Notes: generated from the letters alone by a model not told the origin. A stretch of DNA of 64,000 bases from Aptenodytes patagonicus (GCF_965638725.1 NC_134950.1:104892802-104956801), one strand, 5' to 3'; shown: positions 12,501 through 25,800, counted from the stretch's first letter. Translations and numbers: made by a program.

Positions 12501-13578
12501 AGGTGGGAAGCCCCAGCACTGGCAAAGATACACTTGAGCAGTAAGATACTGCTCACTGTTGCCAGAAGTGAAGCTGCAGGCTGTTCCTTGAGACATGCTG
12601 TATTTACTTTCACCTGGCAGCCCAAGGGAAGCTGAGGCTAATGGTAGAAGCAGCCCTAATTTGCCTTCACCGCTGCCGCGGCAGTCTGTTCATAGTGAGG
12701 GACATAACAGATGCTGGCCTCCTCCTCCCACCCACATACTACCTCTGGATCTGTAGTCCCTGTCTTGTAAAAGAGAAAGTGAACATAAAAGGACGATGCG
12801 GATAGGTACTAGCTGTAAAATCTCTCTGGAGAATGATGCCATGGTTGTCATGTCCTGACTCCCAATCCGAAGTTTGTAATAGCTTCTCACGTGCACACCA
12901 GCTGTCTTTGCCGTTGATGCTTATGGCATCGTAGAGCCCTGTTGTACCAAGCTGTATGAAGATTTCCAAGGAGACTGTCTTCAAATTAGCAAGATTTTGT
13001 GTGGGTCATTTTCCCTGTTGACTGCCCTTTCCTGCCAAAGCTTGTGGGACTGTCTTGTCTACCTCTATTCTGCACTCTAATATTTATAACGGGGAATTAC
13101 CAGTGGATTCAAAAGTTAAGTTGCTACAAGTGACAAAAAGAAAGAAAGGGAGACCCAGATAAACTCCCCTTCTTCCCTCCCCTCCCTCGCCACTAAGAGG
13201 CAGATGGAAGTAGTTTGTTGTGGATTGTTGACTATGGCTACTACTAACTGGATTATCCTCAAATGTTGCTCAAAACCAACTCCGGCACATACTGACTGTG
13301 GCTTGGAGAAATGTACTGAAGGGGATTAGGGAGGGAGAAGCCAGAGACAGTGTTCTGAAAATAAGAGGAGAAAAATCAGGGTTCAGGCCTCTGTGAAGCT
13401 TTATTTCCTTCTGCTGCATATAGAGCAGCTTCTCATGTAATCACAGGCTATTTTGTATCTTGCCTAGGTTCCTGCAGTTTTGAAAAAATCCCAGCCAGCA
13501 GCTGGAAGAGTGGAGATAAGAAGCAACCTTAAAGCAGAAACATTTGGGCTGAGCAGAAGCACACTAACAAACCAATAG
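513..13578 (+). CDS. MRS2: MRS2, mitochondrial inner-membrane magnesium channel (11 coding exons, complete)
   Basis: Coding exons: 513-711, 1124-1197, 2733-2769, 3596-3708, 4170-4343, 5024-5154, 5837-5953, 8738-8890, 11305-11422, 12225-12338, 13468-13578. All junctions are GT-AG and in phase, giving 446 aa (human about 443). MRS2 belongs to the CorA/Mrs2/Alr1 family and carries Mg2+ into the matrix as a pentamer. The first ~65 residues are Arg-, Ala- and Gly-rich without acidic residues, as expected of a mitochondrial presequence. A conserved soluble domain follows ([20 protein letters not shown], then NRIIMRME). The family signature GMN lies at residues 363-365, at the end of TM1. TM2 is in exon 10 ([19 protein letters not shown]). 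The C-terminus ends SRSTLTNQ; human ends GRSILTNR. The ATG at 513 opens the presequence exon within the CpG island. Introns 2 and 8 carry CR1 copies. Identification is firm. Confidence 0.96.
718..779 (+). repeat. GC-rich tandem repeats at the start of MRS2 intron 1
   Basis: Immediately after the exon 1 donor (GTAAGC at 712) come about four GAGGCT units, then GGGGCT units, then about four GGGCC units. The tract is strongly G-rich on the sense strand. It contains no exon and is part of the 412-bp first intron. Confidence 0.75.
2118..2446 (+). mobile_element. CR1 LINE 3' fragment with TATTC microsatellite tail (MRS2 intron 2)
   Basis: The stretch reads as a degraded CR1 3' end. It includes the typical coding tail (segment around GATAGGACACGTGGGCATGG and the GGTTTAGACTGGACATTAGG block), the 3' UTR segment GTAGGTCCCTTCCAACTGAA, and a tail of eight TATTC units at 2404-2443. 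The 5' boundary is approximate. The sequence differs from the three younger CR1 copies in this window, so it belongs to another and probably older CR1 subfamily. It is 5'-truncated and cannot encode reverse transcriptase. Confidence 0.85.
2884..3097. repeat. TA/CA microsatellite interrupted by a CR1 tail
   Basis: Two similar TA- then CA-rich blocks, 2884-2917 and 3069-3097, both end in the non-simple string CAGAATATACATAT. The 3' tail of a CR1 lies between them. The flanking blocks look like copies of one local tandem duplication that existed before the CR1 inserted. Confidence 0.7.
2925..3049 (+). mobile_element. CR1 LINE, extreme 3' fragment (~125 bp, MRS2 intron 2)
   Basis: It matches the last part of the young CR1 copies at 9025-10291 and 22387-22874: the AAAAGACGTGTAGATG block, the C-terminal codons around LRDMV and stop, the 3' UTR with GGTCTTTTCCAACCTTAATG, and ATTCTATG tail units. 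It is flanked by a seven-base direct repeat ATTATAC (2918-2924 and 3050-3056), which fits a target-site duplication. It is a severely 5'-truncated insertion of the same young subfamily. Confidence 0.88.
8350..8412. repeat. AT-rich low-complexity tract (MRS2 intron 7)
   Basis: Runs of TAA/ATA units and near repeats of TAATATAAAC occur here. Intron 7 (5954-8737) is otherwise unique-looking AT-rich sequence in which I recognise no other element. Confidence 0.6.
9025..10291 (+). mobile_element. CR1 LINE, 5'-truncated, with most of the RT C-terminal half (MRS2 intron 8)
   Basis: One frame runs from before 9052 to the stop at 10207-10209 and encodes the later reverse transcriptase blocks: [13 protein letters not shown] (catalytic block A), [14 protein letters not shown] (block B) and FADD (block C, first Asp pair), followed by the CR1 connector and C-terminus ([15 protein letters not shown], then [13 protein letters not shown]). 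The frame is interrupted once, by a TGA at 9490-9492 in the string DRLD-stop-WAEAN. Related CR1 copies generally have Arg there, so a CGA to TGA change at a CpG is the simple explanation. The 3' UTR and two ATTCTATG units close the element. The endonuclease and ORF1 are missing through 5' truncation. I see no clear target-site duplication. It lies in the same orientation as MRS2. Confidence 0.93.
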
Positions 13579-16500
13579 GAACAGCAGGAATGAAGAGACT
13601 TTTATTGTTACAAGGTGGACTTTGGACACTTTCCTTGCATTTGTTCTTCCTTATTGAAAACTGCAAGAATTTCTAAACTTGCTAATTTAATATATATTTT
13701 GTGGCAAAACCTATGGTGAGATTTTAATGCTCACACACAAAAGGAGAGAAACACAAGGGAAAACAGCGACATGCTTTCCACAGTAGTCTCACCTCCACCC
13801 CACGTATGTTCCATTAGTTTTCTGTATCACATACGTGTACTTACTTTTTGGGCATTCTCATCTCAAAAGTTTCTGTCAAATACTTCTTCATGTAATGGCA
13901 TTTCTTAATGAGAACAGTATTTTCAGCTTAAAGGATGACAGCAGTCAGCATTCGTCAATAGTTCTGGTTCGGAGCTGCAGATTTAGGAATCCGACTTCAA
14001 ACGTCAAAGAAAAATCCACCCCAAAAGTGGCCTTTTCAATGGATTTTTAAGGCCCTATTTAATTGCAGAGAACAGATTTTCCAAAGCAAAAAGCACGCCT
14101 GCATCTCTTGTGAAGCATCATCTCTTAATTGGCAGTAACCAGAAATAAGCTTCCCTTATTTTAAATGAGCAATAACAGGCTTTGAAATGTAGCTACTTAT
14201 CTGGGGTATTCCTTAACAATTAATTTAGGCCCAAATCGTATGCAGTTTTAGTAACAGGAGAAGCGGGCCTGTCGAGAATGCACACTTGTGCTTGCCATCT
14301 GCCACTATTTCAACACCCATCGATACAGCTGCAGTTTAAAAACTCCTCATGTTGTCATAAGGACTGATTCAAATGCTGGTAAAAATCAACAGACCAGTTT
14401 TTGGTTTCTCTTAAGCTGGGCTCTGCTTTCTCTCTTTTCTCTCCGAGAAGACAAGACAAAGCGTGGACTAGCCTGCACCACAGTAAGTAGTGGGTTAGTA
14501 AAGGGTGCGGAAGCCTGGTGTTCTGTGATGGACTGAAGGAAGGAGTGAAATTCTTATGCCCGCTATTTGTGTTTTTTCTTAGGACTTATCTCTGAACTCT
14601 GAGGGCGTAGTTCTCCACTGGTTTCTCTCAGCCTGTAAAGGGAGCATGAAATCCTTCTAAATCAGGTCACAAACTGTCTATTTCTTGTTTGGGGTTTTTT
14701 AACCTCTCTGCAACAACCAGTGAGTAGCTCCTTAGGTGCCACTAGATAAATCACTGTACTGGCAGGGGTTGAAAAGACAATAACTGTAGTTGTGAACATT
14801 TTTACTCAGGACTAGTAAGTCAAAAATGGAAATAAAAAAGTATATAAATTAAAATTGTGCATACCTGTGATTGTAGTTTGGTTAAAATCGGTTGCATATA
14901 ATTATTTTCAAGCAGTTGTTCTTGCTCTGTATGTGACTTCAACTACAGATGTAAAAGGCATGAGAAGGTGAGAAAATTAATGGGGTTCATAATGTTTTTG
15001 AGTTTTTTAGCTGAATTTTTTGCAGCCTTTTTGCTTAGGTAGAGATGTAAAAAACCTCTAAACTGAGCAATCAGTGGAAAAAACAATGACTCACATACCT
15101 TGGCTGATAAACCCCAGGAAAGCCCTGTGCATGAACGGATATGGATGCTGATGTTCTCAACCAAGTTGTAGTTGCATTAGGCCAGGACTGAAATGTGTTG
15201 GTGCAGCTGTTTGGAAGCTTTTGCATAAGCTTTCCGAGTTCTGTCTTTTGTGCAGAGAGGCTACTGTGAACTGTATTGACTCCTTTTCCTGTACATAACT
15301 GACTTAAAGCACAATAAAAGCACTGAGAGAAAGACACATCTTTTACAAGACTGCCTTTCTCTCTGCAGACATATGCAAACATTCAATGGTTTTCTTACAA
15401 TTCAAGTAATCAAAATGCATTCATGTGCAATAAAATTACTCTGAGATCATACAGAGAAAAAACCAAAGCCAGTGGAGGCTGTGCGTTGAGAATGGAGTTG
15501 CTACAGAACATACTGGTTTCATCCATTTTCATTTAAAAAGGAAAACTTTTTTATTCTGCCCTTATGAATACACTGCTCGTTTTGCCTCACACCACAGTTC
15601 ACCAATTTGTAAGGTAAGTTACTGTGCTCCCAGTTCCATCCAGTTACTTCTTTCATAAAGTTCAGATTTTAAACTTTTTTTTAAATACTCTGTTATTTGG
15701 GCAAGTCAAGTCCCCAAAATAGATGTCAGAACACATTATACATCAAGCTAATGTTCACCTCGCCTTTTTTTTTTTCTTCTTTTAAAACAACCTCCCTGAG
15801 AGACAATTCTAAGAAGGTAAGTCGAGGTGTGTCATCTTGGAGTATGACCTTTAGAATTCTGTGTTATTCCACTGACTTGTGTTATTAAAAAAAAAATTAA
15901 TGCTTTATGTTTGTGAAGGAGGCAAGAGAGAGAAAATACATACACGTGTCTACAGACTAGTGTTGGTAATAATAGCATCACATCTTGCTGCTCAAGTTGT
16001 TTAATAGATAATTGATGCACACTGTTAAACCTGCATCATACAACATTAGTGTTAATTAGTTGAAGACAATACCATTACAATAAAAGCTGTTAACAATTCT
16101 AAGTTACCATGGTAATGGAATTTTACATGACAACACAAAGAAAGGGTGTCGGAGTAGTCTCAGCCACGAGTGCGAAAGCAAAAGCATTTCCTAAAAATCA
16201 GTCTTGCTTGCGCTTTTCTCCCTGGGAGATCCCAGCTGTTCTACACCCTGAATGCAGGCCTCGAGACTTGCTGGGCGCAGAGGCAGTCCTTTTGACTGGC
16301 ACCCACCTTTCTGTCTGGCTTAGAGCTGCCCCTCCTCCATGATTATTATTTTGACAGCAACTTTTGATATCTTAGAATCCCTGTCCGTATCACAGTATAC
16401 AAGGAATTGTAAATTATGTGCTATTCTTTCCTGGTTTTGTCAAGAAAATACTCAAATGTGACCAGTAAAGAAGCTGACCACTGAACATTCCTTATACAGC

Positions 16501-16869
16501 CAAATATTACTACCAAAATCTAGCCGCGTGCTCATTTCAGCCTCTAAAAGGTTTTCAGACCAGCTTGCTTGTTCTAGGTTAAGTGATGCTACTGCTCACA
16601 ACAGAATTAATTTGTGCTTTTACATGACTGACACAGCTTTGGTTGGTTTGTAAGTCAAACCACCATGAATGCTCATATTCCCCTTCACTTAAAAACAGTG
16701 ACCATCCCTCCCTCCCTTAATACTATCTAGAACCCCATCTAGCTATCTGGGACACCTGTCTGTCAAAAGTTTGCTGGTTTGTATGGGTTAAGGAAAGTAT
16801 CACAGATACTACAGCAGTTCTTCACTAAGAGACCAGCTGTGCCCTGGTCTTAAAGGCTACCATGAACTT
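13579..16869. other. Tail-to-tail interval: MRS2 3' UTR and GPLD1 3' UTR
   Basis: There is no coding exon here. AATAAA hexamers on the + strand at 14831-14836, 15313-15318 and 15429-15434 are candidates for the MRS2 end. On the - strand an AATAAA complementary to 15550-15555 is a candidate for the GPLD1 end. Which are used cannot be decided from sequence. If the later ones are used, the two transcripts would finish close to each other near 15.4-15.55 kb. I recognise no repeats or RNA genes in the interval. Confidence 0.5.
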
Positions 16870-19800
16870 TTAGAGCGAGTAGACAAAAAGCCTTCCTCCA
16901 AGTCGAGCTTTCGCCGAACTTCTCTCTGCTGCCACTACAACTTCCTTCTGGAAAGACACAGAACAAACGTTAGCAAAATGCAGCTGCGATTGCCTTAAGC
17001 TTCCCTAATGGAAACCAGATTTTGTCCGTGTCATTAGCATCATACAGAAATGTGATGAGGAGAAATGAGAAAGCAACCCACCTCATCAGAATAACAGAAT
17101 GATTTGGCAAACAGACTTTATTTCATTTGGGGAACTGGAAGAAGCTGGAACCAGTCAAATAAATCCCTTGCCAATGTAAACTACTTCTCAGGGGTAAGAT
17201 CAATACAGATGAAGCTGGAGCGTGGACTGGAACACAACTGCTTGGAGAATGGCCTCACTTGCACTCGTGCAGAAACTATCAGCAATGCTTTTGTTTCAGG
17301 TGTTGGATGATGCGCCCTAAACTAGTTTAGAAGCATTTACATTTCCAGGTGTTTCTCCATTGCATGTTTTAACAGCAGGAAGTCAAACACCGTTTGTTGA
17401 AGACCAGTTGCCCACCTCCTCAGGCTAGTACTGAGGCTTTCTCAGTACTCCCACAGAGAACCTCAGTTCTCACACAGGTTACGTCAGAGTAAGCAGAACA
17501 TTGGACTCTCCTCAGCTGAACAAGCACTAAGTAACCTTCAATCTGGAAAAAAGGTTCCTCAGTGCATCATACAAACATAGGGATTGACTTTTGGTAAAAA
17601 TGACGGGCATCTGAGGGAAACAAAGAGAAACAGGTACACAAACACATCCAAAACCATTCCGGTGAGAACTGGGCCTCTCTATGCTTGGAAATACTTGACA
17701 TATGAACAGCGTTCACTGCAAGTGATAGGACAGCGAGTCTGTAAATATTAAATGAGAGGGGTGGTTCGGTGCCTGGTTTGCCCCATAGCTGAGCATCCAC
17801 TTTGCATACAGGTTGGCAAGAACAGTAAAGCCAGTTGGCACCTACGCTTGATTCACCATGCAACCTTTCAGCAAACTCCTAAGTAGTTTAGATTTCAGGC
17901 CGTTTTAAAGTGATCTCTTTCAATTCAGGTGTCAGGTGCCAACATTTTGACAACTCCATAGTTCATCCACCTATAAAATGGTTTTAATTATCAATTCAGA
18001 GTGTGACTTAAATGAAAACTTAATTGATTATGTAAAGCACTTAAGACTTCTGCAAATGAGTAAGAGACATATGTGAGGTGTTGGCTATTGCATGCAAGTG
18101 AGGTAGAAAGATGTTAGGAAGCAACATAATTTTTCTCACCTTTCTTTCAGATTTCACAGTGATAATGGAACTCCCAAATCTTGATAGTTCCTGTAAAACA
18201 ACATCACTTGTCAAAATCCTGTTAGTTTTTTTAAAGTGGGACTTTCTCGTTTCTCTCAGTAGTTTGTTTTCTGGTTACTTACCTCAGGAGAAATTAGGAC
18301 ATACTGTGCCTGAAGAAGAAAAAAAAGAGAAAATAAAAAGTCAGTGGAGAGAACCACACTAGGAACGTAGAAGACCAGTGCAATAACCTGGCTCCTAAAC
18401 AGCAAAGTAATTAAAAAATGAACAGGAGGAGCCAAATCACACAGATTCAGAAAGGTAAGTAACCTTCTGTTTTCTGAAACCAAGTCAGAATGCACCAGGT
18501 ATTTGCACTGGATGTAATTAATTAGCTGTCATTATGACCTCATGTCCTGATTTCACCTTTATGTTTTCTTACCCAGTCCTCAGGACAGGGAGACATCCAT
18601 GATTTGCAGTGGCCTGTCACATTCCCTGAGGACGTCTGCTTTCCGTTGTAAATGTAAACACGGCCAGCTGCCCCACCAAACAGTATTGTGGTGATACCGT
18701 TAGTTCGCAGTGGGGATGCCACAATCATTTCATCTGCAAATATTACAAGGATGACACGACACATCACAAGTGAAATAATGCTAAACCAAAACACGAGAGA
18801 GTTGGCATTTACGTACCTCTAGATGCTACAATTCCTACTAATGATGACAGATAAAATGTTTCAATTTCTGACCAAGTTGCTTGGGATTTTACAGATGCCT
18901 CCCCACAAGGCACGATGAGTACTTGTACAACTCAATTGAGGAAGCAGACTGTATTTAGCACTCGTATGAATATGTAGGTGACCGGTCTTCCCATTGGCAA
19001 AAGTAAAACATTTCACCTCTGATCTAGATTCATCAAGCTTTACCTAGTCCATCATTATCCAGGTCACTTAAGTATACATCTCCTCCAAAGCGAGAAAACC
19101 TCCTGTCCCCACTGAATGTGCTGAGCAAAGAAGGCTTGGTGCTGCCTGTCAGATCGTATACCAGAGCCAGTCCAGCTTGGTGCAGCACTGAGGATATAAA
19201 TGAAAACCTAGACAGGCTATCTGGAAAAAAAAGTAGTAACAGAAGTTGAGCATCAGACATAGGAACTTAGGTTTAGTACTTGCAATACACTGACAGCAGA
19301 TAATACTGGCATTACATAACGTGGACAAAATTAATATAATTTATGAATAAGATCAAACTTTATATGGCATTAACACTAATTAGCATAGAAACAATCTCTT
19401 AGCAATACTAGCAGGGGAAAAATGCATTCAAGTTAGAGTTCTAGATTTTGACTTTCCTAATTCCTTACTACCTACTGCCAAAGTGAGGACAAAACACTGT
19501 GTTGCTTTAATTCCAAGAAATAAATACGCAGTCTACTAGCAAATCACTGCTACATAAATAATGCAAGGTAATAATGCTGCTAAACTAATTTTAAGGAAGG
19601 AAAAAACCCATTGAAGTTGAGGCATAGTGCAGAGAACTCTACAGAGAACGCACTTGTAGGTGATTACAGTGATTACTTCTATTTTTTTTTTTAATTACAT
19701 GGCAATTAAAAGCTCCCTTTTCTAACTTATAATTTTGTATCTATCCTCCGGCCATATAGAAACAAACATCCCAAAGCAGAAACCATTTCCAATTTTCAGA

Positions 19801-22800
19801 AGGACATACCTGCAGTAGGTGCACCCACCACTAAAACTGTCCTTGTGATCCCAGCCACAGACATCACACCACTGGCCAGAGACAAACCCATTCTGCCCAT
19901 CTCCTGTTAGATTTTTAAAAGACCTATGTCATTTCTACAGAACGTCACTTTATTTCAAATTATTCATAAGGTCCCATGCTATAGAAGGAGCCCTACCTTG
20001 TCTCCAGTTACTGCAAACCAGCGCTTTGTGCTTGGTGGGTTATACCCATACACCTTCCCAACACTCTGTCTGACATCCGATGAGAAGGGATTGCAGCTTG
20101 AATTACAATGCAAAATATATTTGTATGTAAGAACATATTTTTGTACATTCAGCTAGGATTGCTCCTCTTAAAATATCTTCCCCTTTTCGTTTGGAATAAC
20201 AGTGGCTGCCAAGTTCTAGAAATCTATTTTAGTAATTCCCATGCTTGTTCTAACTAGTTACAAGACATTTAGGGCAGAGACTTGGTCTGTCTATCCGCTT
20301 TGTTATCACCCAATACATTTTTGTGTTCAGTTTGCTTTTAAAAATGCTATCTCAAAGTAAGTGCCATCTATAGGATTATTTTAGGCATGCTTACCTGTTA
20401 GCATTTTTGTGCCCCCTCTCCCCCCTCCCGAAGAAAAACCCAACAAATTCTTAAGTGTCTCTAAATAACAAAGACCCTCTCTATAAAGGGTCTAAAGACA
20501 CACACCGCCTTCATAAGGAAGGATGAAAACATAAAAATACGAATTTTATAAAAATATTCTAAGCAGGACAAAGAGGAAACTTCCTGAAAAGCTGGCAGTC
20601 TAATCTATTACAAATCTTAACCATTGTAGAAGTAGGGCAGAATGGAAAAGAGAGCAAGCACACCCAGCACAATTCTTCCATGTAGGGCTACCAATCAGCA
20701 GCAATGTTATGTTCTCCAGCTGGCAGCTGTCAAGTGAAAAGCCAAACCAAGCATAGTTTTCTTCCCCTTTCACCATCCAGTTGGCATCCTCTACTGACAG
20801 AAGTCCTGACAGACCAGAAAAATATGAATTAAATCCTGGTGTACCCTGGCACAGAAAAATCTGTTAGCAATCCTCCACTGATTCATCCTATGACAAGTTT
20901 CTATAAGCAAAGTTGCACCGTCCATGATATGGCACCAGTTATCGCTAACTTCGCTTGCTCAGTCTGCAACTGTACTGGCTGGTGAAAGCCTTTATTCAAC
21001 ACAGTCTGCTTCTAAATCCTTGCAATAGCCTACACAAAGTACATGAAAGCTATCAGTCAGGCCTGCCTTAAATTAGTGACTCCTTCTTAGGGACAGGACA
21101 ACTTTGAAACTGTTTATCAGAACTTGTAATTCTTCACAGGTTGTGGGCGGGAGAGCTTCAAATAATTCTGGCTTTAATTCATATAATTCATTCTGTGTTT
21201 TGGTTTTGCAAAAATGTCAGTCAGCAGTGTTTTGAAACCCATTTTCCTTGTGGTTTCTAATTTTACATGAAGCTACATAAGCTACAAAAATTAAGCGTTA
21301 TTGGAAATCTCAATTACATGATTCTGACGAAGCTCGAATACCTGCGTATCCTGCCCACCCCCTGTTAACTTTATTTAGCTCCGTATGTGGCCTTTCCTCC
21401 CTCATTCACAACAATCCTCATCACCTGTACTCATTACCTGTATTCACTTGTAGCATTCCTCTTTAGCCACATGAAGGAGCACACAGAATGATAAAAATTC
21501 ATCTTTTGAGGTACATTTGCAAATTTCCAAGGAAGACCAGTGAGTCTGCCCTGGTATCACCAATACACGGTTGAATCCATTGCTTTAGCAAGGCTTTCAA
21601 CACCGTCTCCCACAATGTTCTTGTACCCAAGCTTGGACGTTGCAGTTTGGATGGGTGGACAACCAGATGGGAAAAACCTGGTTGAGATGATCACGCTCAC
21701 AGGGCAGCGGTTAGTGGGTTATACCCTGAATGCCTGTGATAAGTGGAGTGCCTTCAAGGGTCTATCTTTAGACTCATCCTGTTAAACACTTTTATAAATG
21801 ATCTGCAGAAGGCAACAACATGCCCTTTCATGAATTTGGCAGATGACAGGAGCCTGGGGGGGTGCTATCACTTGAGGGCAGTGCTACCATTCAGAGGGAC
21901 CCAGACAGGCTGGAGGAACAGGCTGACAGGAACCTCACAAAATCCAGTGAGGACAAATGCAAAGCCCTGCCCCTGGGAAAGGAGATGCCCTTGCAGCGAT
22001 ACAGGCTGGGGACAGACTGGCTGGGGAGCAGCCATGTGGAAAAGGTCCTGGAGATCCTGGTGGGCAGAGAGCTGAGTGTGAGGCTCTGACAGCAGAGACA
22101 GCCAACAGCATCCTAGGCTATATAAGCAGGAGCACAGCAGAGAGATTGAGAGAAGTGATTATTGCCCCTTTCCTCCTCCCTAGACCACACCTATAATACA
22201 TTGTTCAGCTTTGGACCCCACGAAACAGGAAAGATGTTGATAAACTGGAGCAAATTTAGTAGAGGGCCCCCAAGACAGTTGAGGGCTGGAGCACTTGCGC
22301 TGTGAGCAGAGACTGAGGGACCAGGACTTACTCAGCCTGGAGAAGAGAAGGTTTCAAGTGGACCTAACAGCAGCCTGCCAGTACCTCACTACAAGAAGGA
22401 CATTGAGGTGCTGGAGCGTGTCCAGAGAAGGGCAACGAGGCTGGTGAGGGGTCTGGAGAACAAGTCTGATGAGGAGCAGCTGAGGGAACTGGGGTTGTTT
22501 AGCCTGGAGAAAAGGAGGCTGAGGGGAGACCTCATCGCTCCCTACAACTACCTGAAAGGAGGTTGTAGCGAGGTGGGTGTTGGTCTCTTCTCTCAAGTAA
22601 CAAGCGATAGGATGAGAGGAGATGGCCTCAGGTTGCGCCAGGGGAGGTTTAGATTGGACGTGAGGAAAAATGTCTGTACTGAAAGAGTGGTTAAACATTG
22701 GACCAGGCTGCCCAGGGAAGTGGTGGAGTCCCCATCCCTGGAGGTATTTAAAAGACGTGTAGATGAGGCGCTTAGCGACGTGGTTTAGTGGGCATGGGGG

Positions 22801-25800
22801 TGTTGGGTTGACGGTTGGACTCGATGATCTTAGAGGTCTTTTCCAACCTTAATGATTCTATGATTCTATGATTCTACCTATGAGGAGGTTAACAAGGAGA
22901 TAGAGCCAGGCTCTTCCCAGTGTACTGGGGTACTTAATGCCTTCTGTGCCTCTGACTTCACTATGCATGGAGGTGGGAGGACAACAGACAATGAGCATAA
23001 GCTGAAACAAGAGAGGTTCATACTGGCTGTAACAAGACATTTTTTTCCCTATGAGGACAGCCAAGAAGATGAACAGCTGCCCAGAGTGACCGTGCAATCT
23101 CTATCATTGAATGTTTTTAAGACCTGCCTGGATAAAGCCCTGAGCGATCTGGTCTGACTTCATAGCTGTCCCCTTATTAAGTAGGAGGCTAGGCTAGACA
23201 CCTCCCGAGATCCCTTTGAACCTAAATTATCCCATGGTTAATTAGGAACAAATGAATAGTCACATAAAATATGGGAGGATTCATTTACTCAATAAATATT
23301 ACCTTGGTCACTCCTGTTGAAATAAGAGTAAAATGCAACCACAAATCCTCTCTGCTGCCCACCACCAGGTGCATATGGAGAGCCCACAACCAGATCAGCA
23401 TTTCCATCCCCATCAACATCAGCTGCCAGGAGGGACCAACCAAGATTACAGTAGGAATACTGCAATAAACAGTTAGTTTAAGCCTGAAATGGAACTGAAA
23501 CCACCAATTCTGTAACAAAATAGAGCAATTTACTTCTAAAAAGCTAACTTTGTCTGCTTCTGATCAAATTACCCTCCCACTCCCCGACTTCAATTTTGTT
23601 TTCTTTGGGGTTTTTTTGAGGGCTACACATCTTTCTGTTCACGCTGCTGTCTCCCCCACACTGGAGTACAAATGTCTTTCCCACATACAACCAACCCAGG
23701 CAAGGACCTGCTTGCACCATCCCCATCAGTCTAAATTTCCTTGCAATTAGGAATTTGATTTTAACGTTCTTGTTTTAAGCCCACAAGCCCCTTTCCCCTT
23801 TATCTCACCTCCTGCTTGTGTAGCCCTGTGTTAGCCTGATCAATATACCTGACAAGTTATGGTAGTGTTTGGTTGAGATGCCAAGCCTCTTCCCTCAGTG
23901 CCAAAATAGACATACACAGCACCCTAAACAGCAGGAAAAGCAAATACAGCATGAGAGCATCTGCATGTCAGCACCAAGTATGAAATCCAAGACAAAGCAC
24001 AGGGCGTGAAACAGTTCTGCAAGGGCTATTAATACAACTGCATTCTTCCTATCGGAGCCTTCTCGTAATACTGTCTTTTCCACCCCAAACCTAAGAATAC
24101 CCATGCTGTAATGGGTACTGCTATAACCAGGCAACAAACTAGAGAAGTACAGAGAAGTACATTTTCATCATACCGTGGGTAAGGAGCAAGGACAGTACAG
24201 TGTATATTACATTCATTATACACACATTCAGGGGGCTCAGATTTTGTTAATTATTATTTAATGCAATGGCACACAGTGCCAGGCACAACAGATGCATGCA
24301 ATTTTCCAAGCTAGTGGGCCTACATAAAAGCATTTAAATTCCTATTTAGGCACCTAAGTTAGTATCTGAAATTCTGAAAAGTTTTAAGCTTAATGGATGT
24401 GATTTAAACCGAAACATTTTGCCTCTCAGTTCACGTGGGCCAAAAATACTCAGGGACCATTACATGAGCTTATCTGGTAGGCTGCAAATCATTAAGCCCA
24501 TGTAACTTGATTATTTTAGCAAGTGTGTCTGTGTTCATATCACATTTTAGATATCATCTGTTGGCCTGTTACAGCAGATGACAAGGCTCACTGACCCTTG
24601 AGGACCGTTCCAGACTCTCTATTCCTAAATAAAAAGGGTACACTTGTATTTCATTAATGGCTCCTTACATTTCTAGCACATCAGTGGTGCAAAGTTGCAA
24701 TCTGATTTGGATTTCTAATGTGCACGAAGGCCACCGAAAGAGAAATAGAGATAGCTGTCATTGCTCTAGTCAAAGTACCCACAAAGGTTATAAACCTCTG
24801 TGTTTAAATGACAATGTCACCTTAGGCAACAGAAATTCTCTCTCTCTCATTTCACTGTTCAAAAAAATATGTTATCAACAAAAATGTTCTGTTTGGAGGG
24901 AAAAAAACCCAACAAACCCATGTGTGTGGCTTACTTTGTAAGTAAGAAACTGGGATCCCACAGAAGGTGCTCCAATTGCCAGATCTGGCACTCCATCGTC
25001 ATTGAAGTCCAGGACTGCCAAGGCAGAACCAAATCTTCCTGAAGGCTAAAAGAAGAGGGATTGCTCTCATGAAAATAACAGACATTTTCAAGACAAAACC
25101 ATCAAAACCTAATGCACATTTGCAATCGCAGCACAGGGAAGAACTGGAAACAGAGATGACAAAAATCTATCCCGACAATTCTTAAGATTTTCTTAGTGTC
25201 ACTGTTCTCCCAAGTAATAACTGTCATACTAGTACACTAACTCGGAGTCAACTGTTCTGTCTGAGGATGTGGAGGTGTTAAAATGTAAGATAACTGAACA
25301 TAATATGGCGCTGTTTTGCTAGTTCCTCTTCTGAGCTTAGTGCACCATTGATGTTAAGCTTATGATCTTTCCTGTTAACAGCATTATAGCTGTGAACCAC
25401 TGAAACACTCTGTCAGAAGACAGCAGCTGTTACTCCACGGTTTATAACCACAGAAACAGATTAAAAGGAAATGTATCTCATCTCTTTCTATTCTCTTCTT
25501 TATTCACAAAGATATTTTCCACAGAGGATCATCTTTATTACTCAAAAAGATCATTTGATCCTGCTTCTCAGTTACAAGCCAGTCACCATCATGTCAAATT
25601 GTAGTTTTCTTTTTTTTTAAAATAACGTGTACTCTTAGTAAAGACAAACAATGGTTTTGTGAGAAGTTATCAATTAACGAAAAAATGTAACTTCAAAGGA
25701 ATTGAAACTTATATTGAATTAACAATTTTAGATGAAAAAGGAAGGGAAAAATCACAGTATTTTCTTAAATGCAGGGACCCGAATGCACTATACTGTGACT

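Noticed and set aside
17567-17863. 98-codon minus-strand open frame in GPLD1 intron 24
   Set aside because: It has no similarity to GPLD1 and no role in closing the frame: exons 18190-18140 and 16947-16870 join directly in phase.
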